Shown here piece after piece: positions 54,292-64,000 of a stretch of 64,000 nucleotides of DNA. The stretch's first letter is position 1. Each line of letters starts with the position of its first letter. The translations under genes and the position numbers were made by a program. The stretch is taken from positions 18,792,187 to 18,856,186 of the forward strand of contig OZ020525.1 of assembly GCA_963971425.1 (NCBI GenBank), in the 5' to 3' direction. Source of the DNA: Bryoerythrophyllum caledonicum. Taxonomy: Eukaryota; Streptophyta; Bryopsida; Pottiales; Pottiaceae. The notes beneath the pieces are model-generated. The model saw only the letters and a list, made by a program, of their open reading frames with translations, had not been told where the DNA came from and searched no databases.

Positions 54292-55406
54292 CTCGACTTT
54301 TTTTTTTTTTGCTGACACTCAAAGAGATTAACTGTTCACTTTTCACACTGACATCCAAAGAATTCGATGTAATCCAAGTGACTTTCCAAGCAAAGCAAGT
54401 TGCCCATCACTTCAAATCTTCTACGGTACCCAAATTGACTTTGCAAAATCTTGATTCGCCAATGAACAGGGTTACTTTGAAGAAGGAAACAACAAGCCCA
54501 AGCCAAACCCAAATGATGCACCTGCCCAGCTACTCACCATTCAAACCAAATCTTCACAGACCTAATCCTAGCCTCGCTGCTTTCTAGCATCTACGCTAGC
54601 TCCTTCAAAAGCCTAGTCCTTGCCCCTGGCGTGTGTTTCTCGTTTTCATAAAGTTCTAAGGAAAATCAATTATTCCAAAACAATAAACGGTGATAAATCA
54701 TATTTAGCAATTAACTAGCGATTGCGACACATTAGTCCAACCATTTTAATGTAGTTTCTATATTACAGAATATAATATGAAAAAGGTAACTGCAAGGTTG
54801 ACTGTAGCATTTCTATAGTTCATTGCACGGTTCACTACATAGATTATGATTTCAGTAGTATGATAAATCATAAATAGATAGTAAATAAGAAACAAAATAC
54901 AGTGAATGTATAAAAATCAAGTTGTAAATATAAATTAGTACATGAAAACAAAACGTTAAAATGTGATATAGTAGAAGTTAAACTACAACCGTAGAAACGA
55001 AGTAAATACATGAAAAATCAATGTAAGGCACCCCCAGAGAGTCAAGGGAAGGCAGATTTTTATGATAAAAACAAATCCACGGCGTGCGGGCTACAGGCCC
55101 TTTGATCCAGTCTCCAACTTGGACATAGTGACAATAGTGGCTTTCTGTACAGTATTATTAAAAGCCCCATGCCACCGATGCCCATACGTTACGAGATTGC
55201 CCTTCTGTTGCCAATACTGCCCCCGAATATGACGTTGTGTCGTGACCACCAAGAAACTGCCCTTTTATCTTCCACACATTTCTTGCGTTTCTATTATTTC
55301 TATAATTCTCCTCTATCCTAGAACGGCCCAATCATGGAAGAAAGTTGTGAAATTATCCCATTCACACTCCTTGACCACTCCTCGCTTCCATAAGTTATAA
55401 CTCTAC
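54292..55406. other. unassigned sequence
   Basis: No gene or element recognised; an 11-base T run at about 54298-54312 abuts the MITE. Composition is mixed to 54620 and around 55020-55400, AT-rich between. Confidence 0.45.
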
Positions 55407-55409
55407 TAA

Positions 55410-56252
55410 AGGGGGTTTCACACGCCCAAGGCAAATTGACCCCCGAGGGGACCACAAGGTGGTGGGGCCAAACTTGTGGATGTTTGGCCCCTATTTACCT
55501 GAGGGGGCCACCGTTTATTTTTGGATGGGGCCCGATAAAACCCAAAGGAGGGTCCTCTAGGATAAACGATTGTTGTAGGCCCCAAATTTGTCCAAAAAAA
55601 AAAATTCAAAAAACCTCTGGAGTTTTTGGAGGTTTTGGCGCCAAGAGTTTTGTCCCTCGAGGGAAGTTTGGATTTCGTTTGAACCAAATTCTTGCCGAGG
55701 TGCCGAACATTTTTCTCATTGAAATATTCAGATTTGACAACATCTCAACTGTTAGACTAGAACAGTAACTTATTTTGACCTAAAAAATATTACCCAAATT
55801 CTTTACTCATCTTTTTTTACCCAATTGTTTAAACGTGAAAACTTTACCTCAAAATTTTAATTTTAATTTTCACCTAGTGTTTTTACCTGGATTTTTTTGT
55901 GCCAATGCTTGTGCTGGAATAATTTTTTTGTATAATGAGCATTTTGACCATTTTCTTGATTTTTTTTCCCCAAAATGTGTTCCCTCGTAGGCTCCATAGC
56001 TAGAGAATGTGAGAGAGGACAATTTCATAAAAGCCAAACCCTTAAGAAGTAGAAATTGACTTGGGATTTTCCAAATGGTATGGATCACGGCCTCTCCACT
56101 TGGTACCTTGGGCTTTCAGACATGGATGGTCCAAAATTCCACAATTTACATATTTTAATATATTTTCCATTGTGAAAACTCGGCACCTCAGCACCTCAGC
56201 ATAGTTTAATCCTTTAGTACCTTGCGACCATGCTCCATGTGTGAAACCCCCT
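55410..56252. mobile_element. PIF/Harbinger-like MITE with TAA target duplication
   Basis: TAA (55407-55409) AGGGGGTTTCACACGCC ... CATGTGTGAAACCCCCT TAA (56253-56255), 843 bp. Immediately inside the left end is a rearranged copy of the GGCAAATTGACCCCC family (55430-55600), with its halves in altered order and orientation. Confidence 0.8.
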
Positions 56253-56255
56253 TAA

Positions 56256-56654
56256 CTTATAACCACTATTGATCGTCTCACTAGTGCTCCAGCCTCCGTG
56301 TCAACCTCACTAAACCTCTAAGATATGATGATGGATGTGGCTACAATCGGTACAAGTGGATGAAGGTCCAATGGAACTGAAGTTACCAAACCCACTACCA
56401 ATCTTAAACGCTTAAAAATCAGAAGGTGCCATTGGTTGCCATAGTATTCTACATGTATGGTGTTGTATTTGAACATGATAAGGTTTAGATATTGAAACGA
56501 CCTCTAAACGAAAGGTGTTTGTTGAAGAAGTCTAGCTAAACTTTAATATTTTTTTGTATTCTATAAAGTAAAATATGTGCCTATATTGTATCCAACTGAA
56601 GTTTAAGGGTCAACTTTTACAAAGTTCATACCACCATATAATTCTATACAATAA
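56256..56654. other. unassigned sequence
   Basis: No gene or repeat ends recognised. Confidence 0.45.
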
Positions 56655-57245
56655 CCCCTGAAGGCCCAAGACATCTTAGCACCCAAATCCACTGAAAACT
56701 GCCATTTCAATGCATTCAACACAAAATGCAAACAAACCCAACTTTTACATATCTAACCGTACGATCTTGTACTAGGATTGTTCAAGTGTACGTGGTAAAT
56801 TTTTTGTTCAGCTTGACTGCAAAGATTGAAATATAATAGCCTTTGAAGTGAGACGTAAACTCTTCTAGAGGTCATACTAAACACCTTCAACAAACTTCGA
56901 CCACCTTGAGTGACATTTTTTTGCACTACGGTCCATGATTTTCTAATTTTAACTTAAAAAGGATCATGTTAGGCACATGTGCACCAAATTTAAGACGTAG
57001 AAGAGGGATAGAAGATGTCCTTCAAAACCTTGTAATGCAACTATGCAATCTCAACAATACACTTCAAGTTTTGCATACATTAAATCCTTCTCATATTTTT
57101 GAAATTCAAAAATCTTTACGGTAGATGCAAAGATATTTATTTTCTTTGCGAGAGGAGTTTTTCTTATTCTCTGAATGGACAAAAATTCAAATTTCAGTTA
57201 AATTTAGAAATAATTAAAGTTTTGCTACCCTATTTGTTATATGTC
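56655..57245 (+). mobile_element. TTAA-family element, left part, second subfamily
   Basis: ATAA (decayed TTAA) CCCCTGAAGGCCCAAGAC. Internal AATGCATTCAACACAAAATG, GGATCATGTTAGGCAC, GTGCACCAAATTTAAGACGT and GAAGATGTCCTTCAAAAC match the 52140-53800 and 29555-31205 blocks. No right terminus. Confidence 0.72.
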
Positions 57246-57389
57246 ACAAGGTTCCCCTTGGGGGGGATGACATGTTGGTTGTCTCTTAGGCACATAGTGT
57301 AGGGAAGCACTTAGTGTAGAAAAGTGTTTACCCTTGAAAGGGGGGAATAGTTCTATTACTCTATCCTATGTTCCCTCGTCATGGTCTTA

Positions 57390-57763
57390 GAGCATCTCCA
57401 CTCCTAGCGTGGAATTTTCCACGCTAGGACGGAAAATCTTCTCGACGCCAGGAGTGGTTTGGGGTTTGGCGTTTGTTTGGCTCCACCGCCAACTCCAATT
57501 TTTTTCTTTCTAAAAAGATGCTTTCACCTTTCACCTCCCGCCACCAATGACACGACGCCACGTGTCGCAACGGTATGGATGTGTCGCCAACATCAAAAAA
57601 TGGCGCACTCCCCCATCCAAGGAGATTTCTCTGTGCCATGCACCAAAACTTCTAAAATTAAACAACGTTTCCCCATTTTGAGGTCTCGGGTGCAACTTTC
57701 TGTCCTTGCAAAACTCCAAACTCGTTGAATGTTCCGTTTCTCGGTCTCTGCGTGGAGATGCTC
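57390..57763. mobile_element. PIF/Harbinger-like MITE, GAGCATCTCCAC ends
   Basis: TTA (57387-57389) GAGCATCTCCACTCC ... GCGTGGAGATGCTC TTA (57764-57766), 374 bp. GAGCATCTCCA termini are common in plant MITEs; the exact TTA duplication supports PIF/Harbinger. An extra stem AGCGTGGAA / TTCCACGCT follows the left end. Confidence 0.82.
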
Positions 57764-57808
57764 TTAGTGAAGAGAATGAACAAACTCTATATTCACGCCG
57801 GACCCCGA

Positions 57809-58075
57809 GGCGAATTGACCCCCTCGTTGGTACTTACGTGAGGTGGCCCCGTCTTAATTGCATAGGATCATTTTTCTGGCCCTCTTATTTTGGGGGGGTC
57901 TAGAGGCTTTTTTGGATTCTTTTTTGACAAATTTGTGGCCCACGGCCATTGTTTACCCGAGAGGACCCTCCCTTGCTATAATTAGGGTCCCATCCAAAAA
58001 CAAAATAGGGGCGAGGTTTGGCCCCACCACCTTGTGGCCCCCTCGGGTAAGTACCAACGAGGGGGTCAATTCGCC
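57809..58075. mobile_element. MITE with GGCRAATTGACCCCCTCG ends, copy 2
   Basis: GGCGAATTGACCCCCTCG ... CGAGGGGGTCAATTCGCC, 267 bp, same length as 54025-54291 and collinear (TTTTTCTGGCCCTCTTATTT, CCCTCCCTTGCTATAATTA). Confidence 0.85.
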
Positions 58076-59420
58076 CTCAACCCGACTAGGACCAGAGTTC
58101 TTCTTCCTCCTCTTCTTCTTTGTCACAAGGTTCCTTGGAAGTCCTTGATGAGGAAAGAAATGGAAAAGGGCAGGGTAAGATTTAAAAATGGAAAGAAATC
58201 AAGTTGCTACGTTGGCCCGTTGGGAACAACAAGTTTGACTATAACTGATGGGAGGGGTGAGTGTAGCAAATTGTGGATTTTCACTAAATTTAGCGCCTGC
58301 AACAACCACTGAACAGCGAGAGAACATGATGGTTGTCAAGGTGGACCCACCAGGAATGGGCGTGAAAGCTGGAAGAGAGAGAGAGGGAGGAACGAGAGCG
58401 TGGCTTCCGTGACGAGGAGCCCGGAGAATACGACTCTCCTCGCTCGCCTCACTGTGCCCTACCGCCAAGTCGCCCTGGTACTATCATGCTCCTCTTGGCA
58501 GCATGCAGAATATGGCAGATGATAGCGCAATTATGCTTTCTGGCTGGGCTGGCGTGACTCTTTCCCCTTTTTACATTTCACTACTGTAGAGAATAATTAA
58601 TTAGACCATTTCCCCTTTCCCAGTCATTTTTGTCTTTGTGCGTGATGCTACAGTGTCGTGTGTGATCATTCCTTGCTGCTTCTCCTCCGGTTTCCTCCGG
58701 CTTCCCTGCAAGCCAAGCAAACTCGGCCCAGGCGCACCTTGGATGGTGAACCTCTCAACGAGCGGCGCCCGTTTCCATGAACTGGGCTTTCGCATGCAAC
58801 CTGTGTTCTATGACAAATATCAAGGTGAATGTTCCGACCTACTATGCTTTTTGATTCTCCCTATGAATTCTACATTTCACACTTTCTGAAACCGTCGTTT
58901 TCTCTGGGTGACACTGAATATGGCATTTAGTGTATCCACTCTGTATGATTTGGAAGTGCTATGTTCTTTTATTTTTATTTTTTACTTCGGATGGATATTT
59001 TCATTTAGAGTACAGCTGTTCGAAGAGGGGGATCATAGTTGGGTAGAAATATTCATCAAGAGTAATGACTTAAAGCATTTTAAATCAATTAGTGTTGATG
59101 CACTAAATGTCATATTTGGAGTCGTGAAGTACCCAAGAACAGTGAGGTTTCTTGGTAGTCTTTCGGGCAAATTCTCTAATATGATAATATCCTCAACACA
59201 GAGAAGCAAGAAACTCGACTTTTTCTTGGGTACTATGGAAAAGATGTTTCCATTGGAGTAGCCTCTTTTGGATCCTTGTTTTAGTTTTTGGCAAATTCAA
59301 GAAAATGATTTGTGTGTCTTGTTCTTTTGAGTGTGGTTGGTTCATCTTCTGATTAAATGGTGAAATAAGTGAGGAGAGAAATAAGCTGAAAAGACCCAAT
59401 TTTGGAGGAGATAAATCAGC
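58076..59420. other. unassigned region, partly GC-rich
   Basis: 58080-58830 is GC-richer and repeat-free as far as I can see. The frame at 58638-58889 ends near CAAG/GTGAATG, which could be an exon-intron boundary, but no protein family is recognised. The rest is AT-rich. Confidence 0.4.
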
Positions 59421-59422
59421 TA

Positions 59423-60167
59423 CACTAAAGATCACATTTAGTGTATGAGCGCGAATAGTGTAATTACCTTATTTAGTACACTATTTGTGAACAAGTTTGC
59501 AATTAGTGTTAGATGCCAATATCATTAATGACACCACCAAACAACCGCTTAGTGGCCGTCATACTTTCATTCTCACAAGTTCCTAAGAATCTTAAAAAGA
59601 ATCTCCAAAATGCATCAAGATTCCTCAAATTATTCTAGAATATTCTCCAATATTCCTCACAAGATTCTTCAAAAGATTCCTTAAAAATTTATCAATAGAT
59701 TCCTAACAGATTCCTACAAGATTCCTCAAAACTCTCCATGATTCTCTAGGATTCCTCCAAATTCCACAAAATTTCTACATTTGTCAATATTCCTCAATAT
59801 TCCGTAACATTCCTCAATATTCTTGAGAATCTCTTAATATTCCTCATTATTTTTAAAAAAAATTTTGCAAGCCTTTCTATTTTTCCTTGTTTTTCTTACA
59901 AGTTATGTTTTATTTAATCAACGTTCTTCCTCCAAATGGTTGTTTTTTTGTCTTAATGAACATATTATGTTTTTAAACTTTTCATACACTAAATGCGCAC
60001 AAGTAAAATAAAATCCGTAACAATCTTTACTGAAATTCACATATAGTGTAGTCTTTCACATTTACTATATGGTTATGTCACTACACCAATTGCGAATTTT
60101 GCATTTAGTGTATGGCTTCGCATTTAGTGTATGCTATACTAAATGACACTAAATGTGATCTTAAGTG
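59423..60167. mobile_element. TA-flanked MITE, CACTAAAGATCACAT family
   Basis: TA CACTAAAGATCACATTTAGT ... ACTAAATGTGATCTTAAGTG TA, 745 bp. Internal ATTTAGTGTA motifs recur near both ends. The middle (59600-59850) is a run of degenerate ATTCCTCAATATTC-type units. Confidence 0.78.
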
Positions 60168-60300
60168 TAGTATGAATGAGATATCCAAATTGTGAACCGT
60201 CTTCATTAGAGATTGCAATGCAAAAGTCACATTGTATACAACAGTTTGATCATGGATGTGGTTAGTGATTCATTTTAATGGTTGCTATGGTTCACTTTAA

Positions 60301-60590
60301 CCCTTTATGGCCTACAAGATCCTGGGAGGGTCAATTTTGATACGCTTGGTGTTGTATATTTTTCCATGATTGCCTGTTGTCATTGTGGTCTTTCGAATGC
60401 ATGTTGTCTATAGATTTCCAATGCATCTCCCTGATCTCCAATCAAGGCATTGACAAAGTATAGGGATTTTCGTGAGGGGTAGTCGTGATTCAATGTATCC
60501 GTTGTGTAAATGATGTTCTACATAATCTGATACACCCACAGATTCTCTTGGCCCTTCTGAGCCTGATAGGCCCTAAAGGGTTAGATAATA
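60301..60590. mobile_element. TTAA-B element
   Basis: TTAA (60297-60300) CCCTTTATGGCCTACAAG ... CTGATAGGCCCTAAAGGG TTAG (60591-60594), 290 bp. Related to 43665-43960 and 48990-49207 through GTATCCGTTGTGTAAATGATG-like and ACAGATTCTC blocks. Confidence 0.8.
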
Positions 60591-60594
60591 AAGC

Positions 60595-60967
60595 TCACAA
60601 CTTTATCAGTGTTAAAAATGCATCAAATTATTATATGTAATAAATGAATTATAAGCTTGGAATTCAAATCTTGAGTATACAACTAAACTCAAGTAGTGTG
60701 GAATAGTTAACACGTATAATGTTAGGTACCTTTGAAGAAGATGTAAGCATTTCACGTTTTATTAGTAGTTGTTATTAAATAGATGTAATTCTTGAAAAAA
60801 GAGAAGTTTCGCAATAGTAAATACAATGAAAGTGTTAATCCATTCAATCATATTTTTCAAGGTATTTTTGTGTATAAAGATGTTAGATACTACAATCCTA
60901 AGCGTATTCAAATTTCTACATGTGGTCCCTTCCCATGAGACTTTCTGGGTACTTCATTTGAGTGTAA
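60595..60967. other. unassigned AT-rich sequence
   Basis: No gene recognised. Confidence 0.45.
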
Positions 60968-61223
60968 CCCTATAAGGACGATGGGTGACCATAGCCGGGC
61001 AAAAAAACGGCTCAAATTCATGCGGCCACACCTCAATTTTGCTAGCAAGAACCAAATTAAGAAAGGCAAATGTGAACACACAAGGATTGCAAGTTTCATT
61101 TGGGCCGCCGTGATGTGAGACATGTAATGCTACTCTCCGAAATTAGCTCTGGCCGTCCAATTTGAACTGACTTTTCCTGAAAGGATTAATGACCACTTTT
61201 GCCTTTCATGGGCACACTGGGGG
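60968..61223. mobile_element. probable TTAA-B element
   Basis: GTAA (decayed) CCCTATAAGGACGATGGGTG ... CATGGGCACACTGGGGG TTAA (61224-61227), about 256 bp. The left end matches the start of 17125-18485 (CCCTTTAAGGACAAGAGG); the right end is weaker. Confidence 0.5.
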
Positions 61224-61227
61224 TTAA

Positions 61228-64000
61228 AGGGAAAGGCAAGAAGAGAGGATTTGCTTCATAAATCCAACTTGACCGCTTTCCCCAGAACCGCCAACTAGGT
61301 CCTGCAAAACCAGGTTGTAATTGCCTAGAGAAGTGCGAATTCAGGGACCCGAAATGTCCAAAGAACGCTGCTGCACCCACCAGCTTTCAGGCCGCCTGGG
61401 TCGCCTTCCCAGCAAAGGCAAGCAAGCAGGCCACCTCTAAGTTACTACGACGACGACGACGACGACGACGACTACGACTGCCTCGGTAGTAGCTCCTGCT
61501 GTTATCATGATCGTGATCTTTGGAGTGGAGTCGTCTTTGAAGGAGTGAGTGGTGGTGCAGTGTCACCCTACCCTACCCACGGTTCTAGCTAGGCCAAATT
61601 TAATGACCGTTGCCACCACTGCACCGTCCAGCGTTATGGCCGGCGTGATTCGAATCACAGCCTCTTCTTCCTCGGAGCCGCGGGAGCGAGGAATCAGGTT
61701 TGTCCTCCCTGCACGAAGGCTCGGTTTTTGGTGAGGATGATGCGCCGTCCCGGGCGCGGTGGGCCTGGGCGTTGCTGCAAGTTTCCTTCCGCTGGGAAGG
61801 GGATGCTGCCAGGACTTTCTCCCCGCTGCTGCTCCTGCTGCTGCTGCTGCTGCTGCTGCTGGCAGCCATGTACTACCGGGCTTAACTTACTAATATGCTG
61901 CGCCACTGTGCCACATGTTTCCCTCCGCCACGGCCGTGGCCGCTCCCCCATTATTCAGTCACCACTCACGCCACAAAAATCATGGCCTCGTCAGATGCAA
62001 CTTTTTATTACTTTTTTGCTCGCTCTCTTGCGAGGACAAGGAGGCCACCTACCCCCCGGTTTTGAAGTCTGCAGTTTGTCTGTGTGGCGATGAACAAGGC
62101 AGTTCAACCAGTCTGCCAATTTTCACCAACTCCCTCAGAGATGCTTTGCAGGACAGACCCAGTTGTTTAGTTATTAGGATTTGGAACAAGTCTTTGAGAT
62201 TGGGGTGCATGTGTCTGGAAAAATAATAATTCACTGCAATGTAAGAGCCGGGCGATGGAAGCAACCAGTGTGATTACTTTTTCGCCTTTGGCTAAGGTGG
62301 ACGTACTCCATCTTACAAGTGCCCCGTCTTGTCTGTATTCTTTTGTCGTGGTATTGACCATTACGCATGCTTCTGTGGGGGCAACATCTTTGATTCTGCA
62401 TCATTAGTGGCTGCTTCCAGTACATGTGTCAATTTTTAAACCTACACATGGTGTACTGGAGTCAGTGCCAAGTACCCGGGTAATTGGCATCACACTGTTT
62501 TAACAACCTTTGCCCCGCCACACAACAGTAAGTAAGTGGGGGAAACACAATAAATAAACAAACGGGTAGATTTAAAATCTGTGCTTTTGCTCCATCCAAC
62601 AAAAGTACATGTGGCCCCACCCTAACAGTGATGTAGCATTAGCTGGAGTAAGGTCCCTTGACAATTGGTGACCTTGTCCCTTGGAAAATGGGACTTTGAC
62701 ATCACACCCAGTCAATTGATAGAGGAGAAAAAGAAAGGGACAATCACTTGAAGAATATGGGAGCAATAACCCAAGTCATGCGAAAGGTGCTATTGTAAGA
62801 TATATCCTTGCATACTTGTTGCATGCCACTCATGATTGACGTGGAGTCCTTTCCCAGTGGGCAATAACTGAACAACATGAGGTACTTGAGTTTTCAACTA
62901 ATGCCAAACCAGTCCATCACTCCAGTTCTTGGTCCCCATACCCAGAATAACACAACCTTTTTTTTCTTCCCCCCCTTTCCCCCAACTCCTCTTTACCTCC
63001 ATGAGTACGCCAGCTCAGCTGCCGGAGGCGTAGGGCATGAAGCATGACCCAGAAGAAAGGCCTCCACCCACACTCATGACCATGACAAAATCAAGGCGGA
63101 ACATGGAATGAATGATGAACCAACTCCCTCCCAGTCAGCCCACACATTGAAAGAAATCGGGGACGAGCGACGAAAGATGGGTTGGGTGGTTGGTTGTTGG
63201 ATGCACATGGCGTTGGTTGCAGTTTCAGTTGTTGCACGGTTACAGGACCGGGGGCGGGTAACGAAAACCCCAACCAAAACCCAACCTGCCGAAAGCATGG
63301 GGGGATGGAAACCATCAAGAGCTCAAACCACCAAATCTCATCACAGAGAAGCATGCATACTACGTCAGGAAAAAAAAAAATCACCCAAACGAAACGAGTC
63401 CGCCTCACCGGCCGAGAGGCCGGGCCCGCGAATACTTTTTTTTTTTTTTTTTTTTTTTCCTTTGAAAAATCCCAAGGAAAGGACGCACGCCCTGTTGGTG
63501 TCATGCCCGCGGCACCTTCTTCGGGAGGACGAGGAGGTGGGGACCTCTGGCTTCTCTGAAACGCTAGTACAAATTTGTACCAGCCCGAATTTACTGAATT
63601 GTCGACACTCCTGTGGGACGACTCCTTCGCCTGTCAGAGATTCTGGACGCACTCGCTGAAGTGGCAAGGCTACTCCGTGTTGATTAATACTAATTAGGGG
63701 AGGCTCACGAGTCGAGTTAAGGGCAGTCAGTCAGACGACGCCGGCATCACGGGCCCGGCAGGCAAGGAGGCAGGCTGTCCTTTTTCTGGCATGCGACGAG
63801 GAGATAACATATTAGCAGTGTTAGTAGCAGCAGCAGTTGGTGTAGTAGTGCAGCAGCAGCAACTGCAGCAGCTCACATGCATACTCACAGCAAGATGATG
63901 AGGAATTCAGTTCGGGTTGTGCGCTCCTCATGATGGCTCCCGTCTAGAATTTAACTGACTCGTTTCTTGCGGACGTTCCAACCTTTTTCCTTGCTAGCAC
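61228..64000. other. GC-richer flank with microsatellites, no recognised gene
   Basis: Contains (GAC)8 at about 61448-61472, a CTG-rich run at 61826-61862, pyrimidine tracts near 62960, a T22 run at 63437-63459 and CAG clusters at 63820-63880. Open frames here are driven by these simple repeats. Loss of transposon sequence and higher GC suggest the 5' flank or leader of a gene beyond the right edge. Confidence 0.45.

Noticed and set aside
59423-60167. CACTA superfamily assignment for CACTAAA-ended MITEs
   Set aside because: Flanks show a TA dinucleotide at both ends in several copies rather than a 3-bp duplication, and the ends lack the CACTA(C/T)AAGAAA form seen at 38662.
61155-61185. Further copy of the GAGTTTTCCTGAAAGT MITE
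   Set aside because: Only TTTTCCTGAAAG is present; no partner end or collinear interior.
61638-61664. tRNA B-box-like GATTCGAATC
   Set aside because: It is part of a perfect short palindrome; no acceptor, D or anticodon stem can be built around it.
61600-61869. Minus-strand serine-rich protein (poly-Ser start)
   Set aside because: The Ser run is the CTG microsatellite read in one frame; alternative frames give poly-Gln and poly-Leu equally well.
63108-63667. Open frames of 100-183 codons at the right edge
   Set aside because: They pass through the T22 tract giving Phe or Lys runs and have no recognised domain.

Overview
This is a gene-poor, AT-rich stretch of a plant-type nuclear genome. 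It holds one confident host gene: a glycine/proline-rich XYPPX-repeat protein at 10338-11264, with a spliced 5' leader. Almost everything else that can be recognised is broken transposable elements, many inserted into one another. Canonical GT-AG splicing, a plant-style XYPPX protein, Ty1/copia and chromodomain Ty3 elements, a Helitron and many MITEs fit a land plant. Tc1-type and mariner-type transposases of this form, TTAA-flanked elements and a long GC-rich SSR-bearing leader region would fit a bryophyte such as a liverwort, but that placement is inference and is not secure.

Layout. Bases 1-4.1 kb: decayed Ty1/copia pol with its 3' LTR, an 82-bp tandem repeat around a 200-N assembly gap, and an inverted LTR-like block. 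4.2-5.65 kb: a degenerate Tc1/mariner transposase followed directly by a ~178-bp tandem array. 7-8 kb: a promoter-like segment (second copy at 19.9-20.4 kb) with a MITE inserted. 9.7-11.9 kb: the XYPPX gene. 11.9-23.3 kb: a nest of TTAA-flanked CCC...GGG elements, TA-flanked MITEs and a palindromic mariner derivative built from the 178-bp unit. 23.7-25.7 kb: Tc1-like transposase pseudogenes. 27-31 kb: a hAT-like MITE with 8-bp target duplication, a MITE with 3-bp target duplication and a datable empty site, and a block whose inverted copy lies at 52-53.8 kb. 31.4-39.7 kb: a Helitron Rep-helicase pseudogene on the minus strand, split by a complete but decayed chromodomain Ty3/gypsy element (5-bp target duplication CCTTA) and by a CACTA-type MITE (3-bp duplication ATC). 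39.8-46.4 kb: more TTAA-flanked elements, one nested with a matching empty site elsewhere in the window. 47-58 kb: PIF/Harbinger-like MITEs with TAA or TTA duplications. 58-64 kb: more MITEs and a GC-richer, SSR-bearing region that may be the flank of a gene outside the window.

The most noteworthy signal is a large, repeatedly self-nested family of non-autonomous elements flanked by TTAA with CCC...GGG termini. These are the insertion hallmarks of piggyBac-type transposons; no transposase for them is present here. The second is a mariner family whose 3' flank and non-autonomous palindromic derivative are both made of the same ~178-bp tandem unit. No rRNA, tRNA or CRISPR array was found. Junction coordinates of old elements are good to a few bases where terminal repeats and target duplications are quoted, and to tens of bases elsewhere.
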